Program-made: the position numbers and the translations under genes
Notes under the pieces: generated by a model
What the model was told of the DNA's origin: nothing
The model's input: the letters and a program-made list of their open reading frames with translations, nothing else
Database searches by the model: none
Source: Propionibacteriales bacterium
GTDB lineage: Bacteria; Actinomycetota; Actinomycetes; Propionibacteriales; Nocardioidaceae
NCBI GenBank assembly: GCA_026392415.1
Contig: JAPLCC010000039.1
Span: 1-64,000 of the forward strand
Length of the DNA stretch: 64,000 nt
Reading direction: 5' to 3'
Part shown: positions 26,648 to 33,861 of the stretch, one piece after another
Layout of the letters: each line of letters opens with the position of its first letter
Position numbering within the stretch: position 1 is the first letter of the stretch

Positions 26648-27364
26648 TCAGAACAGGAAAACCGCCAAGAGCGGGACCAGCACACTGATGGCCAGCGCGG
26701 ACAACCCCATGGCCAGTCCGGCGAAGGCGCCTTCGGTCTCGTCCTCCCGCAGCATGCGGGAAGCACCGACGCCGTGGGACACGGCGCCGACAGCGAGGCC
26801 CCGCGCTCGGCGGTCATGGATCCGGAGCAGGTCGAGCACGAACGGACCTGCGATCGCCCCGACGATCCCGATGCTGATCGCGCACACCGCGGCCAGCGGC
26901 GCGATGCCACCCAGCGCGTCGGTCACAGCGATCGCGACAGGTGTCGTGGCCGCCTTGGTGGCGAGGGTCCGCTCCAGGTCGTCGCCGGCGCCGAGGGCGC
27001 GGGAGAGCAGGACGGCGGACACGATCGAGGTGGTGGCACCGGCGACGATCGCGACGAGCATCGGCACCACGAAGCCCTTGAGGTGGGCCGCCTGGCGGTG
27101 CAGCGGGACGGCGAGCGCGACCGTCGCGGGACCGAGCCAGAAGGCGATCAGCTCGGTCGCGCGGCGGTAGTCGGGGTAGTCGACGTCGAGCAGGGTGATC
27201 GCGAGCCCGACGACGACGATCGTCACGAGCACCGGCTGCACGAGGGCGTGGCCGCCGGAGCGGGCCTGGAGCCACCGACCGAGCTGATAGCCACCCAGGG
27301 TCACCGCCAGCAGCGCCAGCGGCGAGCGGGCGACATCAAGGACGCTGTCGAGCAGGTCGCTCAT
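26648..27364 (-). CDS. lrgB: LrgB/CidB-family membrane protein
   Basis: A 238-residue integral membrane protein with about six to seven helices. It holds the LrgB-family features TKAATTPVAIAVTDALGG and the C-terminal GAVSHGVGASRMLRED. LrgB/CidB act with the holin-like LrgA/CidA in murein hydrolase control, and in plants and some bacteria as glycolate or pyruvate transporters. ATG start overlaps lrgA by 4 nt. The third gene of a pirin-lrgA-lrgB run. Confidence 0.88.
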   Translation of the reverse strand: MSDLLDSVLDVARSPLALLAVTLGGYQLGRWLQARSGGHALVQPVLVTIVVVGLAITLLDVDYPDYRRATELIAFWLGPATVALAVPLHRQAAHLKGFVVPMLVAIVAGATTSIVSAVLLSRALGAGDDLERTLATKAATTPVAIAVTDALGGIAPLAAVCAISIGIVGAIAGPFVLDLLRIHDRRARGLAVGAVSHGVGASRMLREDETEGAFAGLAMGLSALAISVLVPLLAVFLF

Positions 27365-27735
27365 GCGGTCCCACCCAGGTCGTCTCGGGGCTTGCCGAGC
27401 AACCGCTCCAGCGCCACGGCAGTCCACCCGACCACAGCCAGGCCGAGCAGCCACGAGCCGAGCATGGCCACACCGATCGGCAGCGCCTCGCGCCCGATCA
27501 GGCCGAGATAGACGACCACGCCCACCCCGGCCGGGACGAAGAAGAGCTGCAGGTGCCGCAGCAGTGCGGAGCCGGCACGCACGATCGAGCCCGCGTCGTC
27601 GTAGCGACGGAGGCGGAGGAAGCAGAACAGCAGCAGCATCCCCACCACCGGACCCGGCACGGGCAGGTCGGCGACCCGGGCCACGAGCTCGCCCAGAAGC
27701 TGGAACGCGACCAGCCAGGTGAGCCCCGCGATCAA
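27361..27735 (-). CDS. lrgA: LrgA/CidA-family holin-like protein
   Basis: A 124-residue membrane protein with four helices and the LrgA-family core ELVARVADLPVPGPVVGMLL and FFVPAGVGVVVYLG. The TTG at 27735 was chosen because AAGGAG lies 5 nt before it and it overlaps the pirin stop (TTGA), giving the normal family length. Pairs with LrgB as a membrane permeability or transport module. Confidence 0.88.
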   Translation of the reverse strand: MIAGLTWLVAFQLLGELVARVADLPVPGPVVGMLLLFCFLRLRRYDDAGSIVRAGSALLRHLQLFFVPAGVGVVVYLGLIGREALPIGVAMLGSWLLGLAVVGWTAVALERLLGKPRDDLGGTA

Positions 27736-28682
27736 TGGCGCTCCTTCAGTCGCGCGTTGGGCAGGGCGGGTGCGGGTATCGGCTTCAGCGGTTGCCCGGG
27801 TACGACGCCGAAGCGCCCCGCAGCGACGTCGTGCCCGGCACCGACGGTCTCGCCGTCGGCACCGGTGATCTGGCTCTGCCAGGCCGCGCGAGCGCCCACG
27901 ATGTCGTCGTGGGTCCGACCCACGAAGTTCCACCACATCACGATCGACTCACCGAACGGCGGGCCGCCGAGCACGAGCAGCCGGGCGCCGTCGGCACCCG
28001 CCACGAGACGGATCTCCTGGACGCCGGTGGGCACGTAGGCGAGGTCGGAGCGCGTCGCAGCGAGGTCTCCGACGGTCACGGACCCGAGGTCGACCAGCAC
28101 GCCGTGCTCGAAGGTCTCGTCGACGGGAACGACCACCGTGGCGCCCGGGTCGAGCACGAGCTCGGCTCCCAGCAGCGGGGTGAAGGTGGCCACCGGCGAC
28201 GTGTCGCCGAGGAGCGACCCCAGGAACACCCGTGCCCGCCAGCCGTCGCCGGCGATCTCGTCGGGAGCATGGTGCTGGAAACCCGGATCGGTGTGACGGT
28301 CAGCGTCGGGCAGGGCCACCCAGAGCTGGGCGCCGTGCAGCACCGTGGTCTCCGGCGGCGACACCTCGGAATGGCTGATGCCCCGACCCGACGTCATCAG
28401 GTTGACCTCGCCCGGCCGCACCATCGCGACGTTGCCGGCGCTGTCGCGGTGCTCGATCTCGCCGGTGAACAGCCAACTGACGGTCTGCAGCCCCGTGTGC
28501 GGGTGGGGCGCGACCACCATGCCACCGGACTCGCTGACCTCGTCAGGACCGTAGTGGTCGAGGAAGCACCAGGCGCCGATCAACGACCGGTCCCGCTGCG
28601 GAAGCGTGCGTCGTACCGTCATCGCGCGAGGGCCGCCGAGCGGCACCTCGCGGGGCGTCATCAGCTCGACCATGTCCGTCAT
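27732..28682 (-). CDS. Pirin family protein
   Basis: A bicupin of 316 residues. The N-terminal cupin holds the metal-binding set HPHTGLQTVSWLFTGEIEHRD (His, His ... Glu/His), followed by GRGISHSEV and HGAQLWVALP; the C-terminal cupin is also present. Pirins bind iron and include quercetin dioxygenase-like enzymes and transcription cofactors; the exact role cannot be told. The ATG at 28682 (GGAAAG nearby) was chosen, with a second ATG at 28673. First gene of the operon with lrgAB, divergent from the glycosyltransferase. Confidence 0.9.
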   Translation of the reverse strand: MTDMVELMTPREVPLGGPRAMTVRRTLPQRDRSLIGAWCFLDHYGPDEVSESGGMVVAPHPHTGLQTVSWLFTGEIEHRDSAGNVAMVRPGEVNLMTSGRGISHSEVSPPETTVLHGAQLWVALPDADRHTDPGFQHHAPDEIAGDGWRARVFLGSLLGDTSPVATFTPLLGAELVLDPGATVVVPVDETFEHGVLVDLGSVTVGDLAATRSDLAYVPTGVQEIRLVAGADGARLLVLGGPPFGESIVMWWNFVGRTHDDIVGARAAWQSQITGADGETVGAGHDVAAGRFGVVPGQPLKPIPAPALPNARLKERH

Positions 28683-28702
28683 CTTTCCGCGCCCGTCAAC
28701 CA

Positions 28703-28724
28703 CAGGTGGGCCGGGGTTCACCTG
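28703..28724. promoter_or_regulatory. Inverted repeat between divergent pirin and glycosyltransferase genes
   Basis: CAGGTG (28703-28708), 10 nt, CACCTG (28719-28724). The spacing fits a dimeric repressor site lying 20 nt from the pirin start and 30 nt from the glycosyltransferase start. No regulator gene is adjacent. Confidence 0.3.
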
Positions 28725-28754
28725 GCGTGTGGCTGACATCGACAGGGTGGGACC

Positions 28755-29870
28755 GTGCGGATTGCTCAGCTGGCCAACTTCGTCGGATCGACCTCGGGAG
28801 GGATGCGGACCGCCCTCGAGCACCTCGGTCGCGGGTATGTCGACGCCTGCGTCGAACGACTGCTGGTGATCCCCGGTCCGGTCGACGCCGTCACGGAGAC
28901 CGAGCTGGGCGACGTCGTCCAGGTCCGCGCGCCCCGCGTCGGCGGCGGCTACCGGCTGATCGTCGAACCGTGGCGGGTGACCGAGGTCCTCGAGCGCTGG
29001 CGGCCCACCAGCGTGGAGTGGAGCGACAAGCTCACGCTGTTGCCCGTGGCCTGGTGGGCGAGGCGCAACGACGTCCGCAGCGTGCTGTTGTCGCACGAGC
29101 GGATGGGCGACATGTTCGCCATGCGCACCGGTCTCGACACGACGTCCAAGGTCTCGATCGGGCTGCTGAACCGGCTGCTGGTGCGCAGCTTCGACACCGT
29201 CGTGGTGACGTCCCGCTACGCCGAGAGCGAGTTCCGGACCGTCGCCGATGCCGCGGGTTGCCCGGTCGAGCGGGTGCCGCTCGGGGTGGACCTTCGCACG
29301 TTCCGACCCGCTGTCGGGCGGGCCGACGACGATGCAGCACTCCGCCTCGTCCACGCCGGGCGCCTGTCACGGGAGAAGTCACCGCACCTCGCGGTGTCGA
29401 CCGCGGTGGAGCTGCACCGGCGCGGCGTACCGGTCCGGCTCGACGTGTACGGCGACGGGCCGCACCGCGACGAGCTCGAGGACCTCGCCACCGGAGCGCC
29501 CGTCCGCTTCCACGGGTACGTCGACGGGCGGGCCGCCCTGCGCGACAGGCTCGCGGCGGCCGACCTCGCCCTGTCGGTCTGCCCGGGCGAGACCTTCGGC
29601 CTGGCCGTCCTCGAGGCCCTCGCGTGTGGGACACCCGTCGTGACGGCCGATCGCGGCGGCGCCCGGGAGCTGGTCACCGATGCCTGCGGCACCTGGGCCG
29701 TTCCGGAACCCGCCGCCCTGGCGGACGCCGTCCAACGGTTCGCCGCGCGACCTCAGGCCCGGTTGCGCCGGGCGGCCCGGGAACGCGCCGAGGGCTTCGG
29801 GTGGGATCGCACCGTCGACCGGATGCTGGCCGTGCACGCCGGGGACCGCGTCGGAGCTCTCAGCGCCTGA
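28755..29870 (+). CDS. GT4-type glycosyltransferase
   Basis: A 371-residue retaining glycosyltransferase with the GT-B fold. The N-terminal acceptor domain begins MRIAQLANFVGSTSGGMRT; the C-terminal nucleotide-sugar domain holds LVHAGRLSREKSPHLAV and the E-x7-E motif in GETFGLAVLEALACGTPVV. Family members transfer mannose or glucose to lipid carriers (PimB/PimC/MgtA type) or to cell-wall glycans; the acceptor is not predictable. GTG start; a CAGGGT box 6 nt upstream hints at a leaderless message. Confidence 0.88.
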   Translation: MRIAQLANFVGSTSGGMRTALEHLGRGYVDACVERLLVIPGPVDAVTETELGDVVQVRAPRVGGGYRLIVEPWRVTEVLERWRPTSVEWSDKLTLLPVAWWARRNDVRSVLLSHERMGDMFAMRTGLDTTSKVSIGLLNRLLVRSFDTVVVTSRYAESEFRTVADAAGCPVERVPLGVDLRTFRPAVGRADDDAALRLVHAGRLSREKSPHLAVSTAVELHRRGVPVRLDVYGDGPHRDELEDLATGAPVRFHGYVDGRAALRDRLAAADLALSVCPGETFGLAVLEALACGTPVVTADRGGARELVTDACGTWAVPEPAALADAVQRFAARPQARLRRAARERAEGFGWDRTVDRMLAVHAGDRVGALSA

Positions 29871-29919
29871 ACCGGGCTCGGGTCGGAATACCGGTCGCCG
29901 GAGGGCTGTTGCCGGTCAC

Positions 29920-31014
29920 GTGACCTCACTCTTCGACCCGCTCAGCATCGGCACGACCAGTCTGACGAACCGGGTGCTGATGGCCCCGTTGACCCGGATG
30001 CGAGCGACGCCGGGGATCGACGTCCCGAACGACCTGATCGTGGAGTACTACCGACAGCGCGCCGGCGCGGGCCTGATCTTCTCGGAGGGCACCCAGATCT
30101 CGCCGATCGGCAAGGGCTACATGGACACCCCGGGCATCTACAGCCCGGAGCAGGTCGAGGGCTGGCGCAAGGTCACCGACGCAGTGCACGCGGAGGGCGG
30201 TCGGATCGCCGCCCAGATCTGGCACGTCGGACGCGTCTCGCACGAGTCGTTCCACGACGGCGCGCTGCCGGTCTCGGCCTCCGCCGTGCCCTACCGCAAC
30301 CGGGCCACGATCAAGGGAGAGGACGGCCGACCGCTCCGCGCGGACTGCCCCACGCCGCGCGCCCTCAGCATCGAGGAGATCGCCGGGACCGTCGAGGACT
30401 ACCGCCGCGCCACGGCGAACGCCCGGGAGGCCGGCTTCGACCTCGTCGAGCTGCACGGTGCCCACGGCTACCTGATCCACCAGTTCCTCAGCTCCCGGAG
30501 CAACCACCGCACCGACGAGTACGGCGGCTCGCAGGAGAACCGGGCACGCTTCCCGCTCGCCGCCGTCGATGCGGCCATCGACGCCTGGGATGCCGAGCAC
30601 GTCGGCATCCGGATCTCGCCCCAGGGCTCGTTCAACGGTCTCGACGACGACGACCTGCCCATGGCCCTGCACCTCGCGGCCGAGTTCTCCGACCGCGGTC
30701 TGGGCTTCCTCCACCTCTCCGAGCCGGACTGGGCCGGCGGTCCGGTGATCGCCGACGAGTTCCGCACCGAGCTGCGCTCCGCGTTCAACGGCGTCATCAT
30801 CGGCGCCGGGAACTACACGACCGAGAAGGCGGAGCGTCTGCTCGCCGCCGGACTGATCGACGCCGCCGCGTTCGGGCGCGCATTCATCGCGAACCCGGAC
30901 CTCCCCGAACGCTTCCGCACCGGCGCCGAGCTCAACGAGCCGAACGGAGCCACCTTCTACGGCGGCGGCGCCGAGGGCTACACCGACTACCCGGCGCTCG
31001 CCACCGCGAACTGA
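29920..31014 (+). CDS. Old yellow enzyme-family NADH:flavin oxidoreductase
   Basis: A 364-residue FMN-dependent alkene reductase of the OYE family (NemA/XenB-like). It begins LFDPLSIGTTSLTNRVLMAPLTRMRA and carries the active-site HGAHGYLIHQFLSSRSNHR (the His-x-x-Asn/His pair holding the substrate carbonyl) and TDEYGGSQENRARF, then FIANPDLPERF near the C-terminus. Such enzymes reduce activated C=C bonds or nitro compounds. GTG start with a distant GGAGGG. Its last 28 nt overlap the 3' end of the convergent MptB-like gene. Confidence 0.92.
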   Translation: MTSLFDPLSIGTTSLTNRVLMAPLTRMRATPGIDVPNDLIVEYYRQRAGAGLIFSEGTQISPIGKGYMDTPGIYSPEQVEGWRKVTDAVHAEGGRIAAQIWHVGRVSHESFHDGALPVSASAVPYRNRATIKGEDGRPLRADCPTPRALSIEEIAGTVEDYRRATANAREAGFDLVELHGAHGYLIHQFLSSRSNHRTDEYGGSQENRARFPLAAVDAAIDAWDAEHVGIRISPQGSFNGLDDDDLPMALHLAAEFSDRGLGFLHLSEPDWAGGPVIADEFRTELRSAFNGVIIGAGNYTTEKAERLLAAGLIDAAAFGRAFIANPDLPERFRTGAELNEPNGATFYGGGAEGYTDYPALATAN

Positions 31015-32483
31015 TCCACGATCCGCGCCACCCGCTCGCGGGCGGCCCGGGTCAGCAGCAGCACGGGCATCAGCAACGCGACCGTCATGCAACCGATCAC
31101 GATCGCGTAGTAGGCGCCGTGCAGCGAGGAATCGAGCGGCGCGACGAGTCCCAGCAACAGCGACACCGCCACCAACGCACCCGTCGCGTGCCGCGAGAGC
31201 CGCTGCGTCGCCAGGAACGGCGGCAGCATCAGGAAGTACCAGAGGTGCACCACCGGCGAGAGCAGCACGAACGCGGCCGCAATGAGCGCCACCCCCGAGA
31301 CGGCCGTGCTGCGCTCACCGGTCCGCCAGGTCAGCGCGACCCGGGCCCCGATGCCGAGCGCGAGCAGCAGGCCGAGTGCCCGCACGACGTTGCGGAAGAA
31401 CGCCGGATCGGTGCCCAGGCCCAGGTGCAGCGCCCACCAGTCCAGGACGCCACCCACCAGCGTCGTCGCCGAGAGCGGCGTGTTGACCTCACCGGGGACG
31501 GTCAGCGCGCGCAACCAGCCGTTGCCGAGTCCGGTCAGGAGGCCGAGCACGACGAGCGTGCCGACGGACACCGCGGCGACGGCCGCGAGGCGTCGTACCC
31601 GGGCCAGCAGGGCGGCACCCGCCGGGAGCGAGACGAGCACGATGGCCACGCACACCAGTCCGCCCGGCACCTTCACGCCAGCGGCGATCCCTGCCAGGAC
31701 GGCTCCCCACGCCCAGCCCCGTTCGACGGCAACCACCAACGCGGCGGCCATCAGGCCGACCATCAGCAGGTCATTGTGCAGACCGGCCACGCCGTTGGCG
31801 ATCGTGAGCGGCGAGACCAGCACGAGCGCTGAGGCGACCGCAGGATTCGCACCGGTCCAGGCCGCGAGGCGAGGCACGGCCCACGCCAGCAGCGCCAGGC
31901 CGACCAGCGCGATGCAGCGGTGCGCGATCACGAGCATCCACGGATTGCCCGTGGTGTCGGCGGCCACGGCACCGAGGAAGACCGGCACCGGGCCGTACGG
32001 CGTCGCCGTGTCCCACCACATCGGGTCGACCGCCTGCACGATCGGCGGTCCGGTGAACGACGGCCACGGGAAGAAGGTGTCCGGGGCGAGCGCGCCCGGC
32101 CCCCAGTCGTACGGCGACAGCCCGACCCTGGCGAGCATGCCCTGGGCGGCGTACGACCAGCCGTCACGCGAGAACAGCGGCGGTGCGAGCACGAGCGGCG
32201 CGCACCACGCGGCCGTGGCGAACCGGACGAGGGCCACGCCGTCGACGGGGTCGACGGTCTCCCGGTCCCCCACGGCAACCGCACGACACAGACGCAGCCA
32301 CGCACTGGCGAGCAGGCCCAGCCCGGCCAGCACCACCACGAGTCCCGCCATCCGACCGACCTCGTGACCGCGCAGGGCGTCGACCGGGCCGACGGTGAGC
32401 ACCGGGGCGCTCGCGGGCAGGGTCGCGGTGACGAGCCCGCCGAGGAGGACCAGCACCCCACCCATCAGTCCACGCGTGATCAC
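30987..32483 (-). CDS. MptB-like polyprenol-phosphate-mannose mannosyltransferase
   Basis: A 498-residue GT-C membrane enzyme with about 12 helices. The first large loop holds the acidic motif FSRDGWSYAAQGMLARVGLSPYDWGP, as in the MptA/MptB family of alpha-1,6-mannosyltransferases that extend lipomannan or a related lipoglycan using polyprenyl-phosphate mannose. GTG start at 32483 with a TACGGT box 6 nt upstream, so probably leaderless. The 3' end overlaps the OYE gene by 28 nt. It suggests a mannan-type cell-envelope glycan in this organism. Confidence 0.82.
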   Translation of the reverse strand: MITRGLMGGVLVLLGGLVTATLPASAPVLTVGPVDALRGHEVGRMAGLVVVLAGLGLLASAWLRLCRAVAVGDRETVDPVDGVALVRFATAAWCAPLVLAPPLFSRDGWSYAAQGMLARVGLSPYDWGPGALAPDTFFPWPSFTGPPIVQAVDPMWWDTATPYGPVPVFLGAVAADTTGNPWMLVIAHRCIALVGLALLAWAVPRLAAWTGANPAVASALVLVSPLTIANGVAGLHNDLLMVGLMAAALVVAVERGWAWGAVLAGIAAGVKVPGGLVCVAIVLVSLPAGAALLARVRRLAAVAAVSVGTLVVLGLLTGLGNGWLRALTVPGEVNTPLSATTLVGGVLDWWALHLGLGTDPAFFRNVVRALGLLLALGIGARVALTWRTGERSTAVSGVALIAAAFVLLSPVVHLWYFLMLPPFLATQRLSRHATGALVAVSLLLGLVAPLDSSLHGAYYAIVIGCMTVALLMPVLLLTRAARERVARIVDQFAVASAG

Positions 32484-32489
32484 GAGCGG

Positions 32490-32495
32490 ACCGTA
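32490..32495 (-). promoter_or_regulatory. -10 box for a leaderless MptB-like transcript
   Basis: TACGGT on the minus strand, 6 nt before the GTG at 32483; no ribosome site. Confidence 0.45.
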
Positions 32496-32555
32496 GTGAC
32501 GCAGGTTGGCGGCCCGGCGGCGATTCGTGGGCGACGGGTTGAACGGACCCGCAAC

Positions 32556-32577
32556 GGGGCAAGAACGCCGATGCCCC
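32556..32577. promoter_or_regulatory. Inverted repeat between the MptB-like and RDD genes
   Basis: GGGGCA (32556-32561), 10 nt, TGCCCC (32572-32577), in the 173-nt divergent spacer. A TAGATT box (32601-32606) that may be the RDD promoter lies 23 nt further on. Possible operator. Confidence 0.3.
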
Positions 32578-32656
32578 TGCTCGGAGGGCGTGATTTGCCC
32601 TAGATTGCTGCCATCCCCCGGTGCAGTTCCGCGCCCACAGACTCAAGGAGCACCCC

Positions 32657-33259
32657 ATGTCCTACAACCAGCCGCCCCCGCCTCCCGGTGGAACTCCGCC
32701 GCCGCCTCCGGGCGGTGGCTACGGCGGGCCTCCTCCGGGTGGCGGGCACGGCGGCCCCCCGACCGGAGTTCCGCGGCCCGCCGAGCTGCTCAACCGGTTC
32801 CTCGCGCGCCTGATCGACCACATCCTGATCGGCGTGGTCTTCGTGCCGATCTACATCATCCTGAGCGCGATCATCTACTCGGGCTTCAGCAACTCGTTCG
32901 GCGAGTACTTCATCTTCTACACGCTGACGGCCATCTTGCAGGCGGCGCTGTACCTCGCCTACTTCACGCTGCTCGAGTCGAACCGCGGTCAGACCGTCGG
33001 CAAGATGTTGATGAAGCTGCGCACCTACGGGCCTGACGGCGTGAGCAACCCGACCGTCGAGCAGGCGTGGAAGCGCAACGCGTACTCCGCCCTCGGCATC
33101 CTCAGCATCATTCCGTTCCTGGGCTGGTTCTTCCTCGGCTGGGCGGCACCCCTGGCTGCGGTCATCTTCATCGCCATCACGCTGAACAACGACCAGCCCA
33201 ACCACCAGGGCTGGCACGACAAGTTCGCCGGCGGCACCCGGGTCCTCCAGGTCGGCTGA
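32657..33259 (+). CDS. RDD-family membrane protein
   Basis: A 200-residue protein with a proline/glycine-rich cytoplasmic N-terminus (about 1-45) and an RDD domain: AELLNRFLARLIDHILIGVV holds the Arg and Asp of the name, then two membrane helices, ESNRGQTVGKMLMKLR, and a third hydrophobic segment before NHQGWHDKFAGG. RDD proteins are membrane proteins, some proposed as ion antiporters or transport partners; function here unknown. ATG start with AAGGAG 6 nt upstream. A hairpin terminator follows. Confidence 0.88.
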   Translation: MSYNQPPPPPGGTPPPPPGGGYGGPPPGGGHGGPPTGVPRPAELLNRFLARLIDHILIGVVFVPIYIILSAIIYSGFSNSFGEYFIFYTLTAILQAALYLAYFTLLESNRGQTVGKMLMKLRTYGPDGVSNPTVEQAWKRNAYSALGILSIIPFLGWFFLGWAAPLAAVIFIAITLNNDQPNHQGWHDKFAGGTRVLQVG

Positions 33260-33275
33260 TCCGAAGCACCCCTTC

Positions 33276-33309
33276 GACGGGGCGTCCTCCGACGGGAGGG
33301 CGCCCCGTC
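33276..33309 (+). terminator. Terminator downstream of the RDD gene
   Basis: A stem of about 15 bp (GACGGGGCGTCCTCC with GGAGGGCGCCCCGTC, one wobble) 16 nt past the stop, followed by CGGCATTTC. Confidence 0.75.
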
Positions 33310-33320
33310 CGGCATTTCAC

Positions 33321-33334
33321 TGCAACACGTTCCA
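33321..33334 (+). promoter_or_regulatory. KstR-type operator before the Ddn-like gene
   Basis: TGCAACACGTTCCA fits TnnAACnnGTTnnA, the palindrome bound by the TetR-family sterol regulator KstR in mycobacteria and related actinobacteria. It lies immediately before the TAGGCT -10 box, where a repressor would block RNA polymerase. The regulator is not in the window. Confidence 0.45.
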
Positions 33335-33335
33335 C

Positions 33336-33341
33336 TAGGCT
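33336..33341 (+). promoter_or_regulatory. -10 box for a leaderless Ddn-like transcript
   Basis: TAGGCT, 6 nt before the ATG at 33348. Confidence 0.5.
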
Positions 33342-33347
33342 GCCGGC

Positions 33348-33815
33348 ATGGGAATCCTCACTCCATTGGCCGTCAAGATCGGCTCCCGGCCATGGATGCC
33401 GAAGCTGCTGCCACAGATCACCTGGACCGACTCCCACCTCCAGCAGATCACCCGGGGCCGGCTGAGCCTGCTGGACATCGCCGGCCTTCCGAACCTGATG
33501 CTCACCGTGGTCGGTCGCAAGTCCGGCATCCCGCGATCGACGCCCCTGCTCTGCGTGCCCTGGGAGGGCGGCTGGCTGATCGCCGGCTCCCACTTCGGGG
33601 CCCCGAAGGCGCCGGTCTGGACCTTCAACCTCCGCGCCGCAGAGACGGTCGAGGTCGCCTTCCGGCGGCGCCAGCACACCTGCACCTGGCGGGAGGTCAC
33701 CGGCGCCGAGAAGGACAGGCTCTGGGCCCACATGGTCACTGTCTGGCCGAACTACGCGAAGTACACCGAGTGGACCGACCGCGACATCCCGGTCTTCCTG
33801 CTCAGTCCCATGTGA
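33348..33815 (+). CDS. Deazaflavin (F420)-dependent nitroreductase-family protein
   Basis: A 155-residue split-barrel protein of the Ddn/FDOR-A type. The core TVVGRKSGIPRSTPLLCV (about 53-70) and GSHFGAPKAPVWTFNLRAAE (about 80-99) match the F420-binding segments of Rv3547 (Ddn) and relatives. These reduce quinones, nitroaromatics or unsaturated lipids using F420H2. ATG start, apparently leaderless, preceded by a KstR-type palindrome, so a role in lipid or sterol metabolism is possible (inference). Confidence 0.85.
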   Translation: MGILTPLAVKIGSRPWMPKLLPQITWTDSHLQQITRGRLSLLDIAGLPNLMLTVVGRKSGIPRSTPLLCVPWEGGWLIAGSHFGAPKAPVWTFNLRAAETVEVAFRRRQHTCTWREVTGAEKDRLWAHMVTVWPNYAKYTEWTDRDIPVFLLSPM

Positions 33816-33849
33816 GGACAGGCATACCCAACTGAGGCCAACCTTCCCT

Positions 33850-33855
33850 TACCCT
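33850..33855 (+). promoter_or_regulatory. -10 box for the adenylation-acyltransferase/iron transporter operon
   Basis: TACCCT, 6 nt before the GTG at 33862, in the 46-nt gap after the Ddn-like gene; suggests a leaderless message. Confidence 0.45.
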
Positions 33856-33861
33856 TCAGGG

